DNA of 64,000 nucleotides from Syngnathus acus (Eukaryota; Chordata; Actinopteri; Syngnathiformes; Syngnathidae), in NCBI RefSeq assembly GCF_901709675.1, contig NC_051104.1, positions 4,881,501 to 4,945,500 of the forward strand. The letters run 5' to 3'. Positions within the stretch are counted from its first letter, which is position 1, and each line of letters begins with the position of its first letter. A model generated the notes under the pieces. The model was not told the origin of the DNA. It worked only from the letters and a program-made list of their open reading frames with translations, and made no database searches. Made by a program: the position numbers and the translations under genes. Shown piece after piece: positions 1-8,902 of this stretch.

Positions 1-3000
1 ACTCACGTCGGCATGGCATCTTCGGGCTGTAGAAGACGTTATCGTCCGCCACCTCGGGTGAGGGGAATGGCGAGTGGGTGGAAAGAGAGGAGAAGGGGGA
101 GAATGGACTTTTGGAACTGGGTGAGGATTTCCTGACATTAGTACCGGTGAGTTTTGGGCTTCGACTGGGACTCGGATCTACACTCAGATGAAACTGCGTT
201 GATGTTCTGTTCTTGACGTCAATCTGGTCAGACAATTTCTGGGGATCCGATTGATCTGGCCAAACGAAGAGCTCGTTTTCTGTCATTGGGTTTTGTACAG
301 ATAAGGTTGGTATGAGGGAGTATCGGTTCTGCGTTGCCCTTTCATCGTCCTTCGGTTTGAGTTCTCGGTCTTCTTCGGTTCTGCTGCTCTCAAGCGTGGC
401 ATCGCTGGTATCGCTCAATCCACCGACGGAAGGCGTTTCAGAAGCTCGCTTCCATTTCCACGGAACTTGCTCGTCTTCAGGGCGCTTAGGGCTGAACGTT
501 TGCCTCAGTTTATTGATGACCTGGTCCATTTTAGTCGAAGTTTTATTGGCCTTCTCGTTTTCCGAGTTTGCCGTGCTTTTCTTCATAACAAAACGGCGTT
601 TCTTTGGATTTTGTTCGTTGTTGCTCTCTGCTGAGAAAAGTTTGAATTTACCCATCACGCTCTCCTTCATCCTTTTGCCGCCGACTTCGTCACCCGCACA
701 GCGACTTTCCGCTGAGCTGCTGCCACTTGAGCTTGGATTGGAATGAGTCAGAGTTGTGTGTGACTGTTCAGAAGTTAGCGTCTTTGCGAAAAGTGCCGAT
801 GATTCAGCCTTTGTGCTCTTTGGACCAGAACCTGGTATGTCCATTTTTGAACTCTGCGGGGTTTGCGGGATGACATCAACTCTGTTCTCGATAAATAATA
901 CCCGACCGGTTTGTTTATTACGACATATGCTCTTATGGCTATTATTATTGATTTCTTCTCCGTACAGTAAATTTTCATGCGATGACATTTTGTTCTGCAG
1001 AGGAGATGCTAATTGTTTTGGCGAATTTCCAAGTGATGTTTTCGAGATAGGTGAGGTTGCATCTGCGACTGGATGAGAATGTAAGGAATGATTTGAGGTG
1101 TAATTTGAGTTCAAATTTGGGAAAAGTGGCGTCCGTGGTGTTACCTTCTTGGTTTCACCACGGCTGGAGATGAGAGTGGAGTAGGGCGGGGAGCTGTAAC
1201 GGATCTTGTATCCATTTGAGAAGTCGGGAGATGAGAGAGCAGTTGTGTAATATAAGAACTCATCGGCCTGCAACGATCGTGACCTCTGAAGTCTGCACGG
1301 GGTCACGTCCATCCTCTCGAAGCTGCGTCGATTGTCAACGAGGTTTTGTTTCGAGTCTCCTTCTTCTCTTGAGATTTGATCCGTAGAGTCGGAAGACAAA
1401 GATCGATACTTCTCTCCTTTCCCCTCCTGCAAGTTTGAGGTCTTGCGTGATGCGGTGGAAAGAGGAGCATTTTTCGTGTTCTGACTGCTTGATCTTAGAA
1501 AAGAGAAGATGGATGGAGCTCGGCTGAGCGACTGAGACCTTGAGCGAGACAATGGACTGGTCAAGACGGATGGATCTAGACTTTTGCTGGATTGGGAATT
1601 CTCCGAGTCCTCCCACATGACATGTTTCACTCGCTTTCCATGTCCTGTTTTTTTGTTGTCTTTTTCTGATTGGTTGGTTAATATTCCACCCACTTTGCGG
1701 TTTGGACTGGTTGGAGTGGTAGGGGGTGTTTGGAGATGCGATGTTATGGTAGAAGTAATCTGGATGGGACTAGTTGTGCTCATAGATTCGGGGTTTTGTT
1801 TGGAAGAGTCACTTATCATCGGAACATGACTGGACACGTCTTTTGTTTGGAAAGACTTTGAGTTGGTGCTGTAACTTCTTATAAAGCCAAGAGGAGACGT
1901 GTTGCTTGCTGTATTGGGGACTTTGGATGTTCGCGAGCCAATATATAAGGACGTGTGAGAAGAATCTGCTTTCGACTGAAATGACGGACCGCTGTTTTGA
2001 TTCTGTGAGAAAGCGCAGATGTTTTGTGAAGGACCGACCTGATTCCTGAGAGAGTCGGCGCGATCAAACGTCGAAAGTTTCAACGAGGGTGCCAATTCGC
2101 TTACATGTGGTTTAAATGAGCCATGAATGACATCACGCTTAATAGAATCTGTCGGCTGACTCAGAGTCTGCAACCGTTGCGACTTTTGCGTTTCTAGTTT
2201 TTTCAAACTGGACTCGTGGAGTTGTTTGGCCAGCCTCGTTTTGTCAAATGAGTAGTCGCATTGTTTCTCTTTGACTCTACCGATTCCTCCTCTCGGTGGC
2301 TTCGTCGCGAGATTGACGCCATCGTTGCAGATCGACGTTGTTTTATTGCTGCTAATATCGGAGATTTGAACGTTGAGACTTTTGTTAGGAGTTCGACTTA
2401 CAGCTGGCGTGTCACAATTGTTGTTAGATAGAGGAATTAAGGGCGTGTTTGACTTGGTTTTGGGTGTGTCGGTGAGAACGGGAGGTGAATTGCCCTTCTG
2501 GCTATTTTGTTGCCACCTGGATGATGATGTCACAGGTGTGTTTCTAGATGGTGAACCACTTTCGGAGAGCCTCCCGGAGTCATATTGAACAGATTTATGA
2601 GAAGACACAGCGCTGTCAGGAAATAGATTTAAACCTCTGCCCGAACTTATCCAACTCTGTTCATTATCCGATGGTCGCTGACTGATAAATTCGTGTCTGA
2701 GGCACGAAAGACTCGGTCGTGGCGTATTCATGAGTTGTGGTTGTTTGGGCGTGTCAGTTGTTATTTTGTTTAGGGTTGAAGACGAAAACAAGCTTGTTTT
2801 TGACGTGCCTCTTTTACCGTGGTTAGGTAGTGACGGAGGACTAACTGGTTGCATCTCGACTGCCCTGGGAGAAAGGGACAAAGAAGAGGGGAGTGGCTTG
2901 AACCTTTCCCTCTCAAGTGTTTTGTGAAAGGCTTGAGTCACCTGTGTTGAGAAAACGTCAGTTTTCAAAGGCGCCGGCTTGACCTCCGATGACGTGGGGT

Positions 3001-3724
3001 TATTAGAGTTCATACTTTGATTGTTTAGTCTTCTTAGTGACAGAAGAAGACTGCTGGTTGTGGGTTTTGAACTCAAAGATGAGCGCCGCAGCAGATGACC
3101 ATCTCGTTGAGTCCCCTTTTGTCCGTATGGATCCCAGCTCGTACTTGCTTGCGCTTTCTTCATTTCTGTCTCTTTAGCGCTTCCGTCCAACGAGGCTGTC
3201 CGAGGAACTTTACTCTTCAATTCATAGTCCAAGTTTTGAGGACCACTTTTCGAGGACCAGCCTGTTGTGTTCTGTCTCGTACTCAGAAACGGAGCTCTCG
3301 ACTGGGCTTGCGATACGTTAAATAGTCTTCCCGTACTACTTTGAGAACTCTGAGAGCAACTCTGTGGACGGATTGCCTCGGAATTTGCCATACCTGGAAG
3401 ACTCGTCAAAGTTTCCAAACTGCCCGTTGCGTCGAACCTTTTGGACCGTCGAAGGCGGCCAGTCCAAGTCGGGGCAAGAACCGTCACCATGGCAGAAGAC
3501 AACATTACTTTCCCGGAGCCAGATGGCTCCTCAACATCTGTTTGGTTCTCAAGCTCAGCACCGTCTTTTATCAATTGATTGATTTCAGTTGATCCACGGA
3601 CACTTGTGCTTGGTTGCAATCCAGAAGGAAGTCGACTTCCGGACAGAAATGATATCTTCTGTGGTAATGGTGACTCGCTTGTTACTTCTCTGGAAGAGTC
3701 TAGTAGTGAAGTCCAATTATTCAC
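1..3724 (-). CDS. Giant exon of the unrecognised disordered-protein gene
   Basis: The acceptor reads TTGTTTTGACAG before GTGAATAATTGG on the minus strand. The exon starts in phase 0 (V-N-N-W-T) and stays open to the window edge. I checked the frame at about 3,300, 2,700, 1,940, 1,260, 600 and 1-360; all share one register. The plus-strand open frames in this stretch are shadows of this exon. Confidence 0.8.
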   Translation of the reverse strand, partial: MNNWTSLLDSSREVTSESPLPQKISFLSGSRLPSGLQPSTSVRGSTEINQLIKDGAELENQTDVEEPSGSGKVMLSSAMVTVLAPTWTGRLRRSKRFDATGSLETLTSLPGMANSEAIRPQSCSQSSQSSTGRLFNVSQAQSRAPFLSTRQNTTGWSSKSGPQNLDYELKSKVPRTASLDGSAKETEMKKAQASTSWDPYGQKGTQRDGHLLRRSSLSSKPTTSSLLLSLRRLNNQSMNSNNPTSSEVKPAPLKTDVFSTQVTQAFHKTLERERFKPLPSSLSLSPRAVEMQPVSPPSLPNHGKRGTSKTSLFSSSTLNKITTDTPKQPQLMNTPRPSLSCLRHEFISQRPSDNEQSWISSGRGLNLFPDSAVSSHKSVQYDSGRLSESGSPSRNTPVTSSSRWQQNSQKGNSPPVLTDTPKTKSNTPLIPLSNNNCDTPAVSRTPNKSLNVQISDISSNKTTSICNDGVNLATKPPRGGIGRVKEKQCDYSFDKTRLAKQLHESSLKKLETQKSQRLQTLSQPTDSIKRDVIHGSFKPHVSELAPSLKLSTFDRADSLRNQVGPSQNICAFSQNQNSGPSFQSKADSSHTSLYIGSRTSKVPNTASNTSPLGFIRSYSTNSKSFQTKDVSSHVPMISDSSKQNPESMSTTSPIQITSTITSHLQTPPTTPTSPNRKVGGILTNQSEKDNKKTGHGKRVKHVMWEDSENSQSSKSLDPSVLTSPLSRSRSQSLSRAPSIFSFLRSSSQNTKNAPLSTASRKTSNLQEGKGEKYRSLSSDSTDQISREEGDSKQNLVDNRRSFERMDVTPCRLQRSRSLQADEFLYYTTALSSPDFSNGYKIRYSSPPYSTLISSRGETKKVTPRTPLFPNLNSNYTSNHSLHSHPVADATSPISKTSLGNSPKQLASPLQNKMSSHENLLYGEEINNNSHKSICRNKQTGRVLFIENRVDVIPQTPQSSKMDIPGSGPKSTKAESSALFAKTLTSEQSHTTLTHSNPSSSGSSSAESRCAGDEVGGKRMKESVMGKFKLFSAESNNEQNPKKRRFVMKKSTANSENEKANKTSTKMDQVINKLRQTFSPKRPEDEQVPWKWKRASETPSVGGLSDTSDATLESSRTEEDRELKPKDDERATQNRYSLIPTLSVQNPMTENELFVWPDQSDPQKLSDQIDVKNRTSTQFHLSVDPSPSRSPKLTGTNVRKSSPSSKSPFSPFSSLSTHSPFPSPEVADDNVFYSPKMPCRRE

Positions 3725-5187
3725 CTGTCAAAACAAGAATTACCTAAGCGTAACCAAAAATTTCCAATTGAAGTCTGCGGTGTCTTTTCCCAAGGTGTAA
3801 TAAAGTAAAAACACTCAAGCCTAGACAAACAGGTTATTTACAATTACATACACACCTTGACAGTTCTTAATCCATCCAATCCAAGATGATTTGAAGAGAA
3901 TACAATGTCACTAAAAGTGTGACGATCTATTCAGAAATGAAAAATCCTTCGATTTTAGTTCTTTTAAAAGGCCTCGTTAAAAGGTTACTGGACGAAATTG
4001 TGCAGTGTCTATATTTTTATATATATATTTTTTTTTTAATTACAAATCTCACAATAACTGATAATAATAACTTACCTGAGCACTGCCAGCCACAGTTTCA
4101 CACCTCTGCGTCTCATCCGAACTGAAGAAGAAAGCAAAAGTTTGATTAGTGCCAATTGATTAATCATGAGACAAAGCTGACATTTCCCAGGATGAAAAGG
4201 CAAACGTTTTACTCGGATAAGATGTCAAACATTTAGCGCGGCAATGCCGAGCAACACGATGGCCGGCATTCCTTTGCTCTGTCCTCCAGCCTTCACTAAA
4301 CACTTTTCACACACACTTAACTCACGCCTGTAGCCATTTTGAAGGTATGCGTGACACACTTGAAAAAATGATCACACACGGGGTCTCTCTCACATACAGT
4401 TCCAGATGTCGACATTGTATACTGTAAAATTGTATTTTTGCTGATATGCACATGTGCTTGAAATTCAGTTCAAGGGTGTGTCACTTCCTGGTGCACTACA
4501 AAATTCAAAGTCTAACCACAAATGATGGCCGTGAAACAATAACAGGGACTTTCTCATTAAGGGCGGTACGGGTTCTTATTATAGTTTGGGTGTTGATGAT
4601 TCATAGTTTTTTATTTTTTACTCAAAGTTCCAGACTGCCCATAAATGGCTGCATTTAGTTGCTAAAATTTGAATCAACAAAATTTTTCCTCCCAATAAAT
4701 TTGCTGTCCCAATCATCAAAACATTGCTTATATATGATTTGTCTTAATTTAGTGCTGCTTGTTGACGTCTGTTGAAAGCTGTATTTCTCTCATTTCCCGC
4801 CTGAGGATATTCCTTACGACGTCCTTAGCATTTTTCACACACTATTCCATGCACAAATTAACATATTTGAAATACTGAACGGTGTACAGAAATGAGGTCA
4901 AACAATTTGTGTGTTCACCTATATACACAGGAGTCTTGCTTCCTTTTGAGGTCCAGGTAGTTGGAGAGTCTTAAAACAATACGGGTGGTGTATCTGCTCC
5001 CACTTTCAACATTCACCTCTTGTCTTGGTCCGTCTGCTCCAAATTGACATTCTGGAATAATAATTGCATACAAATGTTAATTGATGGGCAAGTAACACCG
5101 CTCAAAAAAATAGAATTGTCACCTTCGACCCTTCTTTCACGTGTGATGGCACGGCAGCAAGGATGTGGACCTTTGTCGTCCCACTGT
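1..5187 (-). CDS. Partial gene for a large Ser/Pro-rich disordered protein (unrecognised)
   Basis: Visible coding exons on the minus strand are 5187-5141, 5051-5017, 4969-4919, 4121-4076 and 3724-1; the 3' end lies beyond the left edge and the 5' exon(s) were not found. The last exon is open for 1,241 codons with no stop, which is far beyond chance. Its product is rich in Ser, Thr, Pro, Asn and Lys and has no obvious globular domain, signal peptide or membrane segment. Blocks that look conserved rather than random are VTVLAPTWTGRLRR near the exon start, LQADEFLYYTTALSSPDF followed by GYKIRYSSPPYSTLISS (about 1,270-1,170), a basic stretch PKKRRFVMKK, QVINKLRQTFSPK and VADDNVFYSPKMPCRRE at the edge. 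The composition suggests a cytoskeletal or adaptor scaffold, but I do not recognise the family and assign no function. The gene points away from the RAMP gene, so the two are divergent. Confidence 0.75.
4076..4121 (-). CDS. 46-nt exon preceding the giant exon
   Basis: A pyrimidine-rich acceptor ending CTTCTTCAG and a donor CAG/GTAAG bound 46 nt encoding SDETQRCETVAGSAQ. The exon ends at a codon boundary and so joins the giant exon in phase 0. Its first base completes an AG-T serine codon from the exon before. Confidence 0.65.
4919..4969 (-). CDS. 51-nt exon, possibly alternative
   Basis: The acceptor TTGTTTTAAG and donor TATAG/GTGAAC bound 51 nt (a multiple of three) reading LSNYLDLKRKQDSCVY with flanking split codons. 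Its phase lets it join the exon at 5051-5017 upstream and the exon at 4121-4076 downstream. However, the intron from 5016 to 4970 would be only 47 nt, so it may be a cassette or alternative exon rather than constitutive. Confidence 0.45.
   Translation of the reverse strand, partial: TLQLPGPQKEARLLCI
5017..5051 (-). CDS. 35-nt exon
   Basis: The acceptor ATTATTCCAG and donor AAGAG/GTGAAT bound 35 nt reading NVNLEQTDQDK plus a split codon. It starts in phase 0 and ends in phase 2, matching its neighbours on both sides. Very short exons are hard to prove by eye; the phase agreement is the main support. Confidence 0.5.
5141..5187 (-). CDS. 47-nt exon, furthest upstream one found
   Basis: The acceptor GATTTTGCAG and donor CACAC/GTGAAAG bound 47 nt reading SGTTKVHILAAVPSH. 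It ends at a codon boundary, as the next exon requires. It begins with two bases of a split codon, so at least one further upstream coding exon, ending in phase 1, is missing from this annotation. Confidence 0.45.
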
Positions 5188-5636
5188 CTGCAAAATCAAA
5201 ATCATTCATTTTGGTTTTACCCACAGTTTAAATACATGGATGATGTCATCAGCTCCAACCCGCTGCTATTTTGTCAAGTGTATTGTAAGCACACCAAATT
5301 TGGTGATGCACCAGCAATTGGACCATAGATGTCTCTCATACAAACAATAAGCAGCACCACGTTAAGAAGAACAAACATTCCTTCCATCTTTGGCTTTTAT
5401 TTACTGTGTGGAGTTCCTGTTCATTGTTGAAGCGGTTGGCAGGTTGACCCTGAATCCAGGTCACCTTATTTAAACTTGATTTTATATCTTCAACTATTTC
5501 CTCATTATGAAATGAAGTGTGTTAAAAGTGCATGGCTGTCTTTCTTCCGAGTCATTCTTTTAAATATCTGCTTCCTCATGTGTAATCATGCCTGATTGAT
5601 AAGCACTTGTATAATCCAACACACTTTCTTTCACAG

Positions 5637-5731
5637 GCGGCGAACACGCCCACTTAGATGGCGGCTCCAGCACGCATTTGCCGACCCGCACTACTCCGAG
5701 CGAGCATGGCAACACAACAAAGACGAGGTAC
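5637..5731 (+). other. Possible orphan exon, GC-rich
   Basis: The acceptor CTTTCTTTCACAG and donor ACGAG/GTACAA frame 95 GC-rich bases in AT-rich surroundings. Two plus frames are open; the more protein-like one contains HAFADPHYSERAWQHNKDE. I found no partner exons on the plus strand, and the segment lies between the divergent genes. It may be part of an unseen gene, an antisense transcript or a chance combination. Confidence 0.25.
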
Positions 5732-8531
5732 AATTCCGCATGTCGGAATGATTTTAGTGTTGCTGGAAGTCTTCCTTGTGTCGATAAATGTCCCACTTTG
5801 TGTGAGGACATCAAATGACTTGCACATCATAAATTCTTAATACAAAAGAGAATTTGCCCTGGGGTCACATGGATTATACAGATTTACCCTTCACGTTATT
5901 ATACTTGCATGACCTGACAAGAGAGAAAGTTACAAAGAAGGGAGGAACATCTTCAGCTCAACACACCTTGTCTTTTTTGGTCCTGACACGCCCGCAGGCC
6001 AGGACAAGAAATCAAAAAACATACACAAATACTGTAACAGCTTCATTGTCGTCATTGCGTTCAACCAGCAGCCAATTTTTCTTTACTTTGAAATATTTTC
6101 CTCGCTGCAATTTGCCTAAGGGATCCATGAATTCTCTCAATAATAACTTCTAAGAAGCTGGCCAAGTACAGACTTGAAAGAGGCAACATAAGCGCGCCTA
6201 GTTAAAATTAAAATAAAAATATATATATAATAATTGTGGCTGGTCTGTGTAGTAACTCCACTCTGTCCACACATACTGTAGATAAGAAAACCGTTGTTGT
6301 GTTTTCCAAACAATGACTTTCTTCCTGCACTACCAGTAGCTTTGGCATGCACTTGAAAGCTTGTGAACTCACTTTTGGTGATGACAGGAATGGGTTTTTT
6401 TTCATACAAGATAAGGAAGGTAAAAAAAAAAGTGGTGTCATACCACTACAATAATAAACAAGTGACAGTTTATCACATCTTGCTGCAGAAATTCACATCG
6501 ACTCATATATGATTAATTACTTATGTTTTGTTGACGCCAAACATAATTCCAGCATTTGTGTATCATAACATGCGTTACCACAAGCGTACGAATTATGTCA
6601 CAGTTTTTATGACTTTCAGGCGGATGACAAATTGTTTTCTTTGACAGAATCGTTAGTCTGAAACATTGCGTGTGAGGTATGTCGGCTCCGGTGTAAGGGC
6701 CGCACTACTTGTGTGTGTGTGTGTGTGTGGCCTTTTCAGGCAACTAACACTTACATAACCACAATGATCCTGGCTGAACTAAGTGTGGGTGTGAACTCAG
6801 TACGGACAAACACATCATTGAGATGTTCCAACTGCAAATGATTTACTCCTTAAATGTCTCTCCACAAATTAATGACCTTGCAGTGATTTGCAATATTAAG
6901 GCAAACCAGATTTTTTGTGTTTTTTTGTGTTTAGAATCACACACTCCGCCACACTTTAAGCAAACAGCAAATGTTTAAGCATGAAGTGCAAAGAAATTGA
7001 AGTTGTGCAGCAAGTCAGTGGCTTTGTGTTTCCATGGTGATAGTTCTGTTGCGGACCTGAATGCGTTACCCACGCGTCAAAAAACTCATCTCGGATTTCA
7101 ATCACACACAAACTCATGAAACTGCGTCCATGCACATACATGCAAAATATGAAACACTTGGAAAATACAAAAAAACAACAACGTTGTTTAAAATCACAGC
7201 TGTTTGCTCTCATCTGATATCTGAAAACGACAAAATATTTACCCAAATTATCCCAGGTCATGAACTAATTCAAAAATAAATAAAACGCACCAAACAATTC
7301 AATAACCTTAACGCCGAACCGCTTGAAATACCTTAAAGAAAACTAAAAAAATTATTTCGACAAGCTAGAGGCGATTGTAGGAGCATCACAGATAAATTCA
7401 ACACTTAAACACGCAGTTTGTAAACGAAGTTCAGCATCAGTAACAACTCGGCGTTCCAGCCAATCCGCAACAACACAACGGAGGAAAAACCGACACACTC
7501 CGTGCAAAACATGACAAATGTAGCATAAACGCGATAAAAACAAGTATAAATACATCATGAAATGGATTTAGACCCACTTTGTAGTCGAACTCCGTGTTGA
7601 GCGTGTTTCCCCGTGCGGAGGTGTCGCTGTCTCTCCTCGAACTGACAGTTCGGAGTATACTGCGTCACTTGTTGACATTCTGTTTGAACCGGTTCGGAGC
7701 TCCAGGATGCCGATGAGACACGCGCATCTTAAACACGACGTGCGGAATTTAAACGAGCAGCGTCAATCACAAGAGTAAAGTAACCGTCCACGCAAGAAGT
7801 CAAAGGGCAACGTGCAGGTCAAGCGCACTTTAACCACGGAACTTTTTCCCCTTCTGTCAAAGACACCACGAAAGTTTTCTTCAGTAAAAGTACACATACT
7901 TGTGTCAAACTTATTGTGATTAAAGTAGAAAAACGGATTCAACTCCTTTAATAATAATAATAATAATAATTAATGGCACAACAATACCTGTATAGGACTT
8001 TAATATTACTCCTATAGTTGTACTTTTAAATATTTTGATTAATGTATTCAGTGAAAAAAGTATGGCGTAATGAAGTGCAAACAATTTGGATTTTAGGGTT
8101 TAGAAAGACGATAAAAATAGCTCTAACACATCCGTCCGTCCTTCCGTCCGTCCATCCATCCATCCATCCATGATTATCAAATTCATCCATCCATCCATGA
8201 TTATTAAATTAAAGGTCACACCATCCACCCAGCCATGATTATTAAATTAATACTTACAATAACAATACTGCTCCCTATCGTTGAGTTAAGAAATTACATT
8301 TAAACTGAAACCACAAGAGGTCAGTGTTGTCATGTTAGTTTTTGGGAAGACGTCACAGTGGTTCCGTGTTTTATTTGAGCAATTGTTTGCTTGACCAAAA
8401 CTTGTCAACAAAGCACGGAAATGAATATTAACATTTGCAAAACGCATTATTGGCGATTTATAATAATTCACATTTGTAAAAGCAGTTATTGAGACGCACT
8501 CATGGTATTAATGGCAGTGGTATACTTGCAC

Positions 8532-8570
8532 CGCTCCTCCTCCCTCCTCCTCCTCCTCCTCCTCCTCCCC
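8532..8570 (+). repeat. (TCC)n polypyrimidine tract
   Basis: An uninterrupted pyrimidine run of CTCCTCCTCC units lies about 280 bp upstream of the RAMP start codon. A second, similar (TCC)n tract occurs at about 20,889-20,917. Confidence 0.9.
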
Positions 8571-8850
8571 GGGATGCAGAACTGGTGCTGAGCTCTGACT
8601 CCTCGCCACGGACAAGTCTCGATTATCATCACCAGGACACACAAGGATCACGCACAGGAATCTTTGCATTTTTTTTTTCTCTCTGTGGCGAGGGGTGCTT
8701 TCTTGGATTCTCATTCGAATCGAGTCTGCTGGCAGCATGACGGAACTTGATCTGGTCTTTTAGGGATAATAATGGCCCGCTTCAAATGTACAATTTTACC
8801 GAGCTGAATCTGAGCTTTCATTCAGAGACTAACTGGATCCACACAGCGGG

Positions 8851-8902
8851 ATGGATACAAATGAGTTTGCAGTGCTGAAACTTTTTGTTGTTGGGATTTT
8901 GG
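8851..8902 (+). CDS. ramp3: RAMP3-like exon 1 (signal peptide)
   Basis: ATG at 8851 begins [17 protein letters not shown], a hydrophobic signal sequence. The donor GG/GTGAGT follows at 8903 and the exon ends in phase 1. Confidence 0.8.

Larger units (their letters stand above)
5188..8850. other. Interval between the disordered-protein exons and the RAMP gene
   Basis: This interval must hold the promoter and first exon(s) of the minus-strand gene and the promoter of the RAMP gene; I could not place either first exon of the minus gene. About 7,560-7,870 is richer in CG dinucleotides than its surroundings and is a plausible shared promoter zone. Simple repeats are a (TG)n run near 6,712, an (AAT)n run near 7,950, a (TCCG)n/(TCCA)n run at about 8,133-8,171 and a (TCC)n tract at about 8,535-8,568. 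A possible plus-strand exon at 5,637-5,731 is listed separately. Confidence 0.5.

Noticed and set aside
312-1076. Plus-strand open frames of 144 and 106 codons
   Set aside because: They are antisense shadows of the giant minus-strand exon, whose own frame is open for 1,241 codons.
5560-5840. 84-codon minus and 60-codon plus frames over the GC-rich segment
   Set aside because: No splice signals support them as exons in those frames; the only splice-framed candidate is the plus-strand 95-bp segment, kept at low confidence.
8133-8235. (TCCG)n/(TCCA)n run with repeated CCATGATTATTAAATTA
   Set aside because: Considered as a regulatory array, but it is an ordinary tetranucleotide microsatellite with an imperfect local duplication.
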